64,000 nucleotides of DNA, taken from positions 115,844 to 179,843 of the forward strand of contig NZ_JADCKQ010000008.1 of assembly GCF_016123485.1 (NCBI RefSeq). Direction: 5' to 3'. Positions 1-9,241 of the stretch are shown one piece after another. The translations under genes and the position numbers were made by a program. Below the pieces are notes generated by a model, which saw nothing but the letters and a program-made list of their open reading frames with translations, searched no databases and had not been told where the DNA came from. Each line of letters opens with the position of its first letter. The stretch's first letter is position 1. Origin of the DNA: Halocynthiibacter styelae (GTDB lineage: Bacteria > Pseudomonadota > Alphaproteobacteria > Rhodobacterales > Rhodobacteraceae).

Positions 1-37
1 AACACGCGGGGCTGATTATGAAATGACATAGATTCCT

Positions 38-1648
38 TTAAATCTCAACCGTATCTGCGGCAGAGAGATCAAACGCCGCAGCCATCAGGGCACGGGTGTA
101 TTCGGTTTCCGGCGCCTCAAAGATCTGCTGTGCCTCGCCGCTTTCCACGACATCGCCATTGCGCATGACAATCATCTTGTGGCTGAGCGCACGCACAACC
201 TTCAGGTCATGGCTAATGAACAGATAGGCCAGTCCGTATTTCTTCTGAAGATCGCGCAGAAGGTCCACAATCTGCACCTGAACCGTCATATCAAGAGCAG
301 AGGTCGGTTCATCCAGCACCACAAGTTGCGGACGCAGGATCATGGCACGGGCGATGGCGATGCGTTGGCGCTGACCACCGGAAAATTCATGCGGGTAGCG
401 GTCCATCATGGATGGATCAAGGCCGACTTCCTGCATGATTTCAGAAACCATTTCCCGTTTGCCACGTCCATCCGTCATGCCATGCACATCCAGCCCTTCG
501 GCAATGATCTCCATCGCGGACATACGCGGGGACAGCGACCCGAAAGGATCCTGAAACACGATCTGCATATCTTTACGCAGATCCCGCAGGGTTTTGCCCC
601 TGCGCGCGCGAATGTCTTCTCCGAGAAACACAATCGGGCCTTCAGAGCGGATCAGTCGCATGATCGCAAGGGCAAGGGTCGTTTTCCCCGAACCGGATTC
701 ACCCACAATGCCCAGGGTCTCCCCTGCCCGGACGCTGACGCTTGCCGCGTTCACAGCTTTCACATGCCCCACGGTTTTACGCAGAAGCCCGCGATAGATC
801 GGGAACCAGATGCGCAGATCATCGGTTGAAATGATTTCCTGCGCGTCTGCGTCGACCGGCACCGGATCGCCCGAAGGTTCGGCTGACAGAAGGGTTTGCG
901 TGTAGGGGTGTTGCGGGTTGGTGAAAATGTCTTCCACCGGGCCGCTTTCAACCACCAGGCCTTTTTCCATCACATAAACCCGATCCGCAAACCGGCGCAC
1001 GATTTCAAGGTCATGGGTGATGAACACAAGGCTCATGCCTTCGGACTTCTGAAGATCGGCCAGCAGTTCCAGGATCTGGGCCTGAATGGTGACGTCAAGC
1101 GCGGTTGTCGGCTCGTCCGCGATCAGAAGGTCGGGTTTGTTGGACAGGGCCATGGCAATCATCACACGCTGACGCTGGCCGCCGGACAGCTGATGCGGAT
1201 AGCTGTTCAGGCGGTTTTCAGCGTCGCGAATACCGACCTTGTGCAGCAGTTCCAGAATACGAGCGTCTGCTTCAGCACCGCGCAGGCCCTGATGCAGAAG
1301 CAGGCTTTCCGCCAGCTGTTTGCGGATTGTGTGCAACGGGTTGAGCGATGTCATCGGTTCCTGGAAAATGAAACTGATGTCATTGCCGCGGACTTCACGC
1401 AGTTTGGCCTCTGACGCTGTCAGCATTTCGTCGCCGCGATAACGCACATTGCCTGTCACCTCTGCGCTGTCCGGCAGAAGGCCCACGGTGGAAAGCGCAG
1501 ACACGGATTTACCGGAACCGGATTCACCGACGATGGCGACGGTTTCACCCTGTTCTACATGCCAGGTGACACCTTTCACAGCCCGGGTTTTCTCGCCGTC
1601 CTGGGAAAAGCTGACCTCAAGGTTTTCGAGTTCTAAAATCCGGGTCAT
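38..1648 (-). CDS. yejF: Peptide ABC transporter, tandem ATP-binding protein (YejF-type)
   Basis: Cytoplasmic ATPase that powers the importer encoded upstream. The 536-residue product is two fused ABC cassettes: the first has Walker A GESGSGKS (about residue 42) and the signature LSGGQRQR, the second repeats GESGSGKT and FSGGQRQR with LDEPTSALD. Two cassettes in one chain are typical of YejF/oligopeptide systems. It is the last gene of a four-gene minus-strand operon and its start overlaps the end of the upstream permease by 4 bp. Function as dipeptide, oligopeptide or microcin-C-like uptake is inferred from family and gene order; the substrate cannot be read from sequence. Confidence 0.93.
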   Translation of the reverse strand: MTRILELENLEVSFSQDGEKTRAVKGVTWHVEQGETVAIVGESGSGKSVSALSTVGLLPDSAEVTGNVRYRGDEMLTASEAKLREVRGNDISFIFQEPMTSLNPLHTIRKQLAESLLLHQGLRGAEADARILELLHKVGIRDAENRLNSYPHQLSGGQRQRVMIAMALSNKPDLLIADEPTTALDVTIQAQILELLADLQKSEGMSLVFITHDLEIVRRFADRVYVMEKGLVVESGPVEDIFTNPQHPYTQTLLSAEPSGDPVPVDADAQEIISTDDLRIWFPIYRGLLRKTVGHVKAVNAASVSVRAGETLGIVGESGSGKTTLALAIMRLIRSEGPIVFLGEDIRARRGKTLRDLRKDMQIVFQDPFGSLSPRMSAMEIIAEGLDVHGMTDGRGKREMVSEIMQEVGLDPSMMDRYPHEFSGGQRQRIAIARAMILRPQLVVLDEPTSALDMTVQVQIVDLLRDLQKKYGLAYLFISHDLKVVRALSHKMIVMRNGDVVESGEAQQIFEAPETEYTRALMAAAFDLSAADTVEI

Positions 1649-2772
1649 TTAAACGTCTTTCGCGGATCAAAGGCATCGCGGACACCTTCGAAGATAAACA
1701 CAAGCAGGGACAGCATCACCGCGTAAACCGTGAAAGCCGTGAAGCCCAGCCATGGGGCCTGAAGGTTCTGTTTTGCCTGCAATGTCAGCTCGCCCAGGGA
1801 TGGGGCGGAAGACGGCAGACCGAAGCCCAGGAAATCAAGCGTGGCCAGCGTGGCAATCGTTCCAGTGATGATAAACGGCAGGAATGTCAGGGTCGCAACC
1901 ATGGCGTTCGGCAACATATGGCGGAACATGATCACAGTGTTTGACACGCCCAGCGCTTTGGCTGCACGAACATATTCAAGGTTTCGCGCCCGCAGAAATT
2001 CTGCCCGCACAACGCCCACAAGCGCCGTCCAGCCGAATAGAATTGAGACGAAGATCAAGAGTGACAGGCTGCGCCCCAGGATCGCGAAAAGAATGATGAT
2101 CACGTAAAGCGATGGGGTTGCCGACCAGATTTCCAGGATGCGCTGGAAGATCAGATCCACCCAGCCCCCGAAATATCCCTGAATGGCGCCGGCAAGAATG
2201 CCAATGACAGAAGCGATAGAGGTCACCACAAGCGTATAAACAATGGACAGACGGAACCCATAGATCACCCGGGCCAACACGTCGCGTTTGGTGTCATCGG
2301 TGCCCAGCCAGTTGTTCGCATCCGGTGCAGAAGGTGCGGCACCCGGGATATCGACGATGGTGTTGTAGCGATAAGGGATCAGCGGCCAGATAATCCAGCC
2401 TTTGTTAATTACTTCGCCTTCAATTTCGCCGTCCTGGGCGTCTTCCAGAATGCCTTCGGGATCATCCCAGCAGCTTTCCAGCCCGCCCGTAACGATCAGA
2501 CATTGCACGTCTTCGTATTTATACTGCGCCTCGGTTGGCAGATCACCCCCGAAAGCGGTTTCCGGGTAGAAGTTGAAGATCGGCATATAGTAGCTGCCAT
2601 TGTGTTTCATCAAGACCGGTTTGTCGTTGGCGTAGAATTCCGCGAACAGGGATCCGATGAACATCACGCTGAAGATAATCAGCGACCAGAAAGCCCGTTT
2701 ATTGGCGCGGAAGTTGCGCAGGCGGCGTTGGTTCAGCGGGGAGAGGCGCATTTTACGAGGGGTCTCTGACAT
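1645..2772 (-). CDS. yejE: Peptide ABC transporter permease (YejE-type)
   Basis: Inner-membrane permease subunit of the same importer. The 375-residue product has an N-terminal membrane segment (LIIFSVMFIGSLFAEF), then a long extra-membrane insertion of about 100 residues characteristic of YejE, then five hydrophobic segments. The EAA-type loop is readable as RAAKALGVSNTVIMFRHMLP. Its stop overlaps the ATPase gene and its start abuts the other permease gene at 2772, so translational coupling is likely. Confidence 0.93.
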   Translation of the reverse strand: MSETPRKMRLSPLNQRRLRNFRANKRAFWSLIIFSVMFIGSLFAEFYANDKPVLMKHNGSYYMPIFNFYPETAFGGDLPTEAQYKYEDVQCLIVTGGLESCWDDPEGILEDAQDGEIEGEVINKGWIIWPLIPYRYNTIVDIPGAAPSAPDANNWLGTDDTKRDVLARVIYGFRLSIVYTLVVTSIASVIGILAGAIQGYFGGWVDLIFQRILEIWSATPSLYVIIILFAILGRSLSLLIFVSILFGWTALVGVVRAEFLRARNLEYVRAAKALGVSNTVIMFRHMLPNAMVATLTFLPFIITGTIATLATLDFLGFGLPSSAPSLGELTLQAKQNLQAPWLGFTAFTVYAVMLSLLVFIFEGVRDAFDPRKTFK

Positions 2773-3851
2773 CAGGTTTTCCTCGATTCAAAGTCGATCC
2801 GCGGATCAATGAAGACATACATCAGATCAGAAATGATCCCGACGATGAGCCCCAGAAGACTGAAAGCAAACAGCGTACCGAAGACCACGGGATAGTCGCG
2901 GGAAACCACGGCTTCGAACCCAAGGCGGCCAATGCCATCCAGCGAGAAGAGGTTTTCAATAATCACGGAGCTGCCAAAAAAGACGCCAACAAAAACAGAC
3001 GGGAAGCTGGCGATCACCAGGAGCATCGCGTTGCGGAAGATATGGCCATACAGTACCTGACCTTCCGACAGACCTTTGGCGCGCGCCGTGACCACATATT
3101 GTTTGCGGATTTCATCCAGGAAGGAATTTTTCGTCAACAGTGTCAGGGTCGCAAAGCTGGAAATCGTCGTGGCGATCACAGGCAGGGCAATATGCCAGAA
3201 GTAATCACCAATCTGGCCAAGCAGGCTGAGATCTTCGAACCCTTCAGACGTCAGACCACGCAGGGGGAAGATCTTCCAGTAAGACCCGCCCGCAAACAGA
3301 ACCAGCAATAGGATCGCAAAGAGAAACCCCGGGATCGCATAGGCGACGATGATCACGCCAGACGTCCAGGTGTCAAAACTGCTGCCATCCCGCACGGCTT
3401 TGCGGATGCCCAGCGGGATCGAAATGATATACGCGATCAGCGTGGACCAGAGGCCAAGGGTGATAGACACCGGCAGTTTTTCAATCACCAGATCCGTAAC
3501 AGAGATCGAGCGGAAGTAGCTTTCGCCAAAATCAAAGCGGATATAATCCCACATCATATTCAGGAAACGGATGTGCGCGGGCTTATCAAAGCCGAACTGG
3601 ACCTCAAGTTCTTTGATGAAATCTTCCGGCAAGCCACGGGAACCGGCGTAAGATTCACCGTCCGACGTATCAATCCCCGCGTCCCCGCCACCAGCGATGG
3701 TTTCAAAGGCGTCGCCGCCCCCGTCCATCTGGGCAAGGATCTGTTCAATCGGCCCGCCGGGCACGAACTGGATCAGCGCAAAGTTGATGATCATAATGCC
3801 AACAAGCGTTGGGATGATCAGCAGAAGCCGCCTGAGAATATATGCGCCCAT
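2772..3851 (-). CDS. yejB: Peptide ABC transporter permease (YejB-type)
   Basis: Second inner-membrane permease, 359 residues. It begins [19 protein letters not shown], the usual N-terminus of DppB/YejB permeases, and has the EAA-type loop [20 protein letters not shown] before the last helices. A roughly 70-residue periplasmic loop follows the first helix. It lies 28 bp downstream of the binding-protein gene and overlaps the next permease by one base. Confidence 0.93.
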   Translation of the reverse strand: MGAYILRRLLLIIPTLVGIMIINFALIQFVPGGPIEQILAQMDGGGDAFETIAGGGDAGIDTSDGESYAGSRGLPEDFIKELEVQFGFDKPAHIRFLNMMWDYIRFDFGESYFRSISVTDLVIEKLPVSITLGLWSTLIAYIISIPLGIRKAVRDGSSFDTWTSGVIIVAYAIPGFLFAILLLVLFAGGSYWKIFPLRGLTSEGFEDLSLLGQIGDYFWHIALPVIATTISSFATLTLLTKNSFLDEIRKQYVVTARAKGLSEGQVLYGHIFRNAMLLVIASFPSVFVGVFFGSSVIIENLFSLDGIGRLGFEAVVSRDYPVVFGTLFAFSLLGLIVGIISDLMYVFIDPRIDFESRKT

Positions 3852-3879
3852 TGGGGGGATGCCTCCTGTTTACGGCCTG

Positions 3880-5766
3880 TTACTGGAAGGCACCGGCGGC
3901 TTCAAGCTCTGCCGCGCGATCTGCATTGAACCACCAGAAATCGAGATACCCCAGATCAAAGGGCGGCAGCGGATCGGGGTGTTCATACATGTCGTAATAA
4001 GCGACGGTATGAGAATCTTTGTACCATTGAGGCACCCAGAATTTTTCAGCCCGCAGCACACGATCAAGCGCGCGCACGGCAGTGACCAATTCTTCTTCGG
4101 TTTGTGCGCGGGTAATGTGACCAATCAGAGCATCAATCGCCGGGCTGTGTATGCCTGACTTGTTAAAAACTGACGTCATAGCGGTTTCGGAGCCGAAAAA
4201 CTGCTTGAGGTTGTCACTCGGGAACCAACTCATTGGATAAGAGTAAGTAATAAAGTCGTAGTCATGCTTGCGTTCTCTGTCAGTCGCCTGTGCATTATCA
4301 ACACGGTTGTATTCCGCATTCACGCCCAATGCCCGCAGGTTTTCAAGGTATGGATTCAGGATGCGATCAAAGCTGGGGCTATCGTTCAGAAACTCAATTG
4401 TCAGAAGTTCACCCGCAGCATTGCGGCGCATACCCCTGTCATCCACAGTCCAGCCAGCGTCATCCAACAGACGGGAAGCGGCACGCAGATTACGACGATC
4501 CAGCTGACGTGTCCCTGACGCCGGTGCAAGAGCAGCTTCCTGATCAAGGACACCATCCGGCAAATGTTCGGCAAGGGGTTCGAGCAAAGCAAGTTCAGCC
4601 TCAGACGGCAATCCTGTTGCCTCCCGGTCTGAATTTTCCCAGAAGGAATTCACACGTTCATACAGCCCGTAAAACAGGGTTTCATTGGACCATTCAAAAT
4701 TGAACATCATGCCAATCGCTTCGCGCACACGCTGATCTTCGAATGGTTCCTGGCGCATATTGAAATTAAAGGACTGAGCCTGCCCCATATCCCCATTTGG
4801 AAGTGATACTTTGTTGATCCAAGCCCGATCCATTGCCGGGAAGTCATAGCCTGTAGCCCAGATCCTGGAGGAAGCTTCATTGCGGAACGTATAGCTGCCA
4901 CCTTTGAAGCCTTCAAAAGCGGCCTGGTAATCTGCGTAATATTCCACACGGATATGGTCAAAATTGTTGCGCCCGATGTTCATCGGCAGATCTGCACCCC
5001 AGTAATCCGCGCGGCGGCGATAAGTGATAGACTGACCAACATCGAGTTCATCCAGTTCATAGGAACCAGATCCCAGCAACGGTGTCAGGCTGCTTTCTTC
5101 AAGATCCAGACCTTCTGCTTCGTAGTGCGCCTTGGAAAACACCGGCAGACCACCGACCGTCTGCGGCAGATCGCGGGTCGGGATCCCTTCGTGGAAAGTG
5201 AATTTTACGCGATGGGTATCAAGGACTTCGGCGCTGGCCACCTGTTGAGACAGTACGGCACGATAGCTGGGAAGACCTTTGGTTACGAATGTTTCATAGG
5301 TGAAAACAACATCTTCTGCGGTCACCGTGGAGCCATCGGCAAAACGCGCCTCGGGGCGCATATTGAAGATGACCCAGCTGCGGTCTTCCGGGTACTCCAG
5401 GCTTTCGGCCAGCAGGCCATAAGACGCCCCCTGTTCATCGGCTGTGCTGGTCAGAAGGCTTTCAAGGCCGATATTGGCCAGCCCGCCTGCGCGCCCCTTG
5501 GTGGAATAGGGGTTCATTGAATCAAAGGAACCGAACCCCCAGATCGAAATCTCGCCGCCTTTGGGGGCTTCGGGGTTTACATAGGGCAGATGGGTGTAGT
5601 CCGCGGGCAGGGCCAGATTGCCGAAGGTGGAAATCCCGTGGGAGGTGATCACATCCTCAGATTTCGCAGGCAGGGCCAGTGCCGCCATGGCAAGCGTTGC
5701 AAAGGCAAATCCCAGCAGTTTGTTTCCGTCCTGCTTCAACGCGCGTGTGGCGATCTTGGCGTTCAT
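3880..5766 (-). CDS. yejA: Extracellular solute-binding protein, YejA/family 5
   Basis: Periplasmic substrate receptor of the importer, 628 residues. A signal peptide is visible (basic start, then LLGFAFATLAMAALALPAKS). The mature part starts with the family 5 layout (HGISTFGNLALP, then YVNPEAPKGGEISIWGFGSFDSMNPYS). A strong ribosome-binding site, GGGAGAGGCAG, stands directly before the ATG at 5766. First gene of the operon; the 120 bp upstream should carry its promoter. Confidence 0.93.
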   Translation of the reverse strand: MNAKIATRALKQDGNKLLGFAFATLAMAALALPAKSEDVITSHGISTFGNLALPADYTHLPYVNPEAPKGGEISIWGFGSFDSMNPYSTKGRAGGLANIGLESLLTSTADEQGASYGLLAESLEYPEDRSWVIFNMRPEARFADGSTVTAEDVVFTYETFVTKGLPSYRAVLSQQVASAEVLDTHRVKFTFHEGIPTRDLPQTVGGLPVFSKAHYEAEGLDLEESSLTPLLGSGSYELDELDVGQSITYRRRADYWGADLPMNIGRNNFDHIRVEYYADYQAAFEGFKGGSYTFRNEASSRIWATGYDFPAMDRAWINKVSLPNGDMGQAQSFNFNMRQEPFEDQRVREAIGMMFNFEWSNETLFYGLYERVNSFWENSDREATGLPSEAELALLEPLAEHLPDGVLDQEAALAPASGTRQLDRRNLRAASRLLDDAGWTVDDRGMRRNAAGELLTIEFLNDSPSFDRILNPYLENLRALGVNAEYNRVDNAQATDRERKHDYDFITYSYPMSWFPSDNLKQFFGSETAMTSVFNKSGIHSPAIDALIGHITRAQTEEELVTAVRALDRVLRAEKFWVPQWYKDSHTVAYYDMYEHPDPLPPFDLGYLDFWWFNADRAAELEAAGAFQ

Positions 5767-5890
5767 CTGCCTCTCCCTGCTGGTTTTTATTCAATTTAGT
5801 TAAAACCCATCCTGATTACGAGGCAATAACAATCAAGTTGATAATCTGTGAACACTGCGTGTTGTGCGTGAAATCGCCTGCAACGGAATC

Positions 5891-5917
5891 AAAAAACCGC
5901 CCCGGAGGGCGGCTTTT
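5891..5917 (-). terminator. Rho-independent terminator after cytochrome c gene
   Basis: On the minus strand the sequence reads a GC-rich stem (CCGCCC, short loop, GGGCGG) followed by TTTTTT. It starts 22 bp beyond the cytochrome c stop codon and separates that gene from the yej operon. Confidence 0.85.
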
Positions 5918-5938
5918 CATAATAACAGGTCACTCAGA

Positions 5939-6466
5939 TCAGTTGAGTGTTGCCAGCCATGCGATGATGTTTGCACGATCCGCATCTTTTGGCAGACCGT
6001 TGAAGGACATTGCAGTCCCTGGTGCATAGCCTTTCGGGCTTTCCAGGAACGCGTTCAGGGCGTCGATATCCCAGCTGCCTTCCAGACCGGTCAGAGCGCC
6101 GGAGAAGCCGAAGCCTTCTTCAACAGCGATACCGCGATCCACAACACCAAAGAGGGATGGGCCTGTGCCGTTTACGCCTGGCTCAACAGAGTGGCAGCTG
6201 CGGCATTTGTTGAACACGCGTTCACCCTTGCCGATGTCCGCTTCTGCAACCAGTGTTGCGAAATCAACTTCTTCGACTTCTTCACCACCGTGGCTGTCGC
6301 CGGCTTCGATCGGATAGGCATCCGCATGCGCTTCACCATGACCGCCGTGCGCATCAGGACCGCCAGTGTGATACAGGCCTTCTGCCGCCCATTTACCGAG
6401 AAGAAAGATCAGGAAAGCGCCACAGAAGCCGCCGAGGATCTTGGTGAAAGTCATAGTGTCGAACAT
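5939..6466 (-). CDS. Membrane-anchored c-type cytochrome (cyt cy/c552-like)
   Basis: Electron carrier tethered to the inner membrane. The 175-residue protein has an N-terminal uncleaved anchor (ILGGFCGAFLIFLLGKW), a His/Asp/Glu-rich linker of about 50 residues and one class I cytochrome domain. Haem attachment motif CRSCH and a Met ligand in GTAMSFNGL are visible. The arrangement matches cytochrome cy/CycM of alphaproteobacteria, which passes electrons from the bc1 complex to terminal oxidases. Monocistronic, with its own terminator; divergent from the prephenate dehydratase gene. Confidence 0.88.
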   Translation of the reverse strand: MFDTMTFTKILGGFCGAFLIFLLGKWAAEGLYHTGGPDAHGGHGEAHADAYPIEAGDSHGGEEVEEVDFATLVAEADIGKGERVFNKCRSCHSVEPGVNGTGPSLFGVVDRGIAVEEGFGFSGALTGLEGSWDIDALNAFLESPKGYAPGTAMSFNGLPKDADRANIIAWLATLN

Positions 6467-6624
6467 ATCGCTTTTCCGTTTTGGATGTCGCTAATACCGT
6501 GCCGGACGGGGTTTCAGCCTATCTATCCGCTTCCCCTGGTGTGACGCAAGATGTAGTTTGTGCGACGAACCGCCCCTTTCGTGAAAAATGTGGCGGAAAA
6601 CGGATCTGAAACAGGACAATAGTG

Positions 6625-7467
6625 ATGAAAACAGGGAAAATCGCATTCCAGGGCGCATTGGGCGCCTATTCCCACGAAGCCTGCGTGAACGCACGCCCGA
6701 ATCTTGATCCCCTACCCTGTCAGACCTTTGAAGACGTGATTGCGGCCGTGAACAGCGGAAAAGCCGATCTTGGCATGCTGCCGATTGACAATTCCACCTA
6801 TGGCCGTGTTGCAGATATGCACCGTTTATTGCCTGACAGCGGGCTGCATATCGTTGATGAAACTTTTGTCCGTGTGCGTATCAGCCTGCTGGCACCGGAA
6901 GGTGTTGCGCTGGAGGACATTCATACAGTGCGCGCCCATCTTGTGCTGTTGCCGCAATCCGCAGCGTTTCTGAAAGCACATAACATTGAAGGTATTGCTG
7001 CGGTGGACAGTGCCGGCGCCGCTGAAGATCTGGCCCGGAACAAAACACCAGGTGAAGGTGTGCTTGCGTCATCCCTGGCCGGGAAAATTCACGGATTGAA
7101 TATTCTGGCGGAAGGTCTGGAAGACTACGGCCACAACACCACCCGTTTTGTTGTGATGGGGCGTGAGGCCGATACCACCCGCCGGGGCGATGCCGGAATG
7201 GGCATGGTCACAAGCTTTATTTTCCGCGTCCGCAATATTCCGGCAGCGCTTTATAAGGCGATGGGTGGCTTTGCGACAAACGGCGTCAACATGACCAAGC
7301 TGGAAAGCTATATGGTTGACGGGTCTTTCATGGCGACGCGATTTTATGCTGAAATTGAAGGCCATCCGGATGACGACGGTGTGCGCCGTGCGATGGAAGA
7401 GCTGCAGTATTTCACATCAGAGCTGATTCTTCTGGGATCCTATCCCGCCGCACAGAAACGTCACTGA
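6625..7467 (+). CDS. pheA: Prephenate dehydratase
   Basis: Converts prephenate to phenylpyruvate in phenylalanine synthesis. Monofunctional 280-residue form: a dehydratase domain starting IAFQGALGAYSHEAC, the catalytic-region motif NTTRFVVMG, and a C-terminal ACT domain with the phenylalanine-binding motif KLESYMV. I chose the ATG at 6625 because AGGA lies 8 bp upstream; a GTG sits directly before it at 6622. Followed by a hairpin at 7471. Confidence 0.93.
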   Translation: MKTGKIAFQGALGAYSHEACVNARPNLDPLPCQTFEDVIAAVNSGKADLGMLPIDNSTYGRVADMHRLLPDSGLHIVDETFVRVRISLLAPEGVALEDIHTVRAHLVLLPQSAAFLKAHNIEGIAAVDSAGAAEDLARNKTPGEGVLASSLAGKIHGLNILAEGLEDYGHNTTRFVVMGREADTTRRGDAGMGMVTSFIFRVRNIPAALYKAMGGFATNGVNMTKLESYMVDGSFMATRFYAEIEGHPDDDGVRRAMEELQYFTSELILLGSYPAAQKRH

Positions 7468-7470
7468 GCT

Positions 7471-7489
7471 GCCGGGCGCACTGCCCGGC
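7471..7489. terminator. GC hairpin between convergent genes
   Basis: GCCGGGC, a five-base loop, then GCCCGGC, 3 bp after the pheA stop and 12 bp from the stop of the convergent SRPBCC gene. There is only a short A-run after it and no clear T-tract, so it may be a weak bidirectional terminator. Confidence 0.5.
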
Positions 7490-7501
7490 AAAAGCACAGC
7501 T

Positions 7502-7966
7502 TCAGACCTGTTCAACTTCTTCTTCAAGGCGCAACCCGAAGTCAGACAATCGTTTCTTAAGCTTCCTGTTCAGACTGCCTTTTGCCAGCTTCAGTGACTG
7601 GATCAGAAGGCGCCCGCCCATCGTTTTAGGCCGGGTATCAATTGCAACGTGAATCCGGGTACGGTTGCGGGCAAGGGACACGAATTCCGTGACCACTTCG
7701 GAACGCACACCTGCCCCTTCGATAACATAGATAACGCTGTCAGGGGCGTCGCACCCGACAAGTTCCACCTGAAGATCCCGGGCGCGTCCACGCAATTTAA
7801 CCCTGACATCCCAGCCCAGCTGTGCACCTGGCTGCGTCAAAACAGACCGTCGCGTCACCTCGACACCGCGTTCAAGGGCAGCCCTTTCAATGGCAGCGAA
7901 ATCTGAACACCTTGCAAATACGCCTTCAACCGGAGCTTCCAGGTCATGCTTCGCCGTAAATTTCAT
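7502..7966 (-). CDS. SRPBCC-fold protein of unknown ligand
   Basis: 154-residue single-domain protein. The start MKFTAKHDLEAPVEGVFARCSDF and the alternating strand pattern resemble START/polyketide cyclase-type SRPBCC proteins, which bind hydrophobic ligands in a deep cavity. No signal peptide and no catalytic residues are recognisable. Separated from nudC by 32 bp on the same strand, so the two could be co-transcribed. Confidence 0.7.
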   Translation of the reverse strand: MKFTAKHDLEAPVEGVFARCSDFAAIERAALERGVEVTRRSVLTQPGAQLGWDVRVKLRGRARDLQVELVGCDAPDSVIYVIEGAGVRSEVVTEFVSLARNRTRIHVAIDTRPKTMGGRLLIQSLKLAKGSLNRKLKKRLSDFGLRLEEEVEQV

Positions 7967-7998
7967 TTCTCACCACTTCTTTAAAAAACACGATCAGG

Positions 7999-8967
7999 TT
8001 ACTTTAACGTATCTGACAGCCAGTGAAACAAAATAAAATGCGCAATTGCGCCTTCCCGTGCAGGCAGAATTTCCGGGTGCTCCCCGCGCATCGCTTTTGC
8101 CATCTCTTCCCGAGAGATCCACCTGGCATCTTCGATCTCAGACGGGTCTATCTTTATATCCCTGCTGGTCGCTTCGCCCGCACACCCAAACATAAGCGAT
8201 GAAGGAAAAGCCCAGGGCTGACTGGCCAGATATGAGACAGGGCCAACGGTAATCCCCGCTTCTTCGTTAACTTCACGCCGAACGGCGGCTTCAAGCGTTT
8301 CGCCGGGTTCGACAAAGCCCGCAAGCAAAGAATACATACCTTCCGGCCAACCGGGGCTGCGACCGATCAGAACATCGTTCCCATGCGTGATCAGCATAAT
8401 CACAACCGGATCAGTCCGCGGAAAATGCGGGGTTTTGCAGGACGGACAGTTTCTCTGCCAGCCGCTTTCCGCCATCTCACTTTTCGTGCCACATTTCGCA
8501 CAGAACTGATGGCTTTCATGCCAGGAAAAAAGTGCCTTAGCTGTGGCCAGAACTTCTGCATCCGTTGCAGACAGTTGTGTCATCACACTGCGCAATTCCC
8601 GAAAACCTGCCCCGTCTGGCACGTTTGGGTGCGTATAGACTGTTGTATCGTGAAACTTGCTGAAACTATCTGCATCAAAATCATCCGGCACCCACGAAGA
8701 GATGTCTATTGCAAAGCAGCTGTATTCCCCGTCAAAGCCAAGAAATACCGGGGAGTCCTGCCCATGTTGGAACAAGTCATGCGTGACAGGAAGAGAAACG
8801 GACCGGACAGCTGGCGTATCTGACACCAGAACACGCCCGCGCCACAGAGGAAATACCTTCGCCTTTGCACCATTCAGATGGCCCGCGATGACATCAGCCT
8901 GCCCCCGCAATTCAGCAGAACGATCAAGACAACCGCCCCCGAAGGTCACAGTTTCAGCGTGTTTCAT
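7999..8967 (-). CDS. nudC: NADH pyrophosphatase / NAD-decapping Nudix hydrolase
   Basis: Hydrolyses NAD(H) to NMN(H) and AMP, and in characterised homologues removes NAD caps from RNA. The 322-residue protein has a zinc ribbon (CAKC, then CPSC), a complete Nudix box (GFVEPGETLEAAVRREVNEE) and the NudC signature SQPWAFPSS after it. The reading frame is open further upstream, but I chose the ATG at 8967 because GGAG lies 6 bp before it and the family N-terminus starts there. Confidence 0.92.
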   Translation of the reverse strand: MKHAETVTFGGGCLDRSAELRGQADVIAGHLNGAKAKVFPLWRGRVLVSDTPAVRSVSLPVTHDLFQHGQDSPVFLGFDGEYSCFAIDISSWVPDDFDADSFSKFHDTTVYTHPNVPDGAGFRELRSVMTQLSATDAEVLATAKALFSWHESHQFCAKCGTKSEMAESGWQRNCPSCKTPHFPRTDPVVIMLITHGNDVLIGRSPGWPEGMYSLLAGFVEPGETLEAAVRREVNEEAGITVGPVSYLASQPWAFPSSLMFGCAGEATSRDIKIDPSEIEDARWISREEMAKAMRGEHPEILPAREGAIAHFILFHWLSDTLK

Positions 8968-9241
8968 AACGGTCTCCGGTATTGTGGGTTTGTTTGTAAG
9001 ATCGCCTGCTCTCTGACTGACATGATCACCCGAAGTTCGCAACTGCCTGAATATCAATTTACAATCCAGGGTTGATTTTTGATTGAATTCCCTGGCAACG
9101 TACAAAACATTGGAATGCCAGAAATTCTTTCGCAGAGCTCTGTGCCCATGAACCCGATAGCAATCAGTGCCGATGTTCCCCCTGAACCAATCCGTAGTCC
9201 CTGGAGCAACCACGTTGAATATGCATCCGTTTTCCAAACCA

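Noticed and set aside
179..829. Long open frames opposite the yejF gene
   Set aside because: Antisense shadows of a strong coding frame with conserved ABC motifs; no own ribosome site or family pattern.
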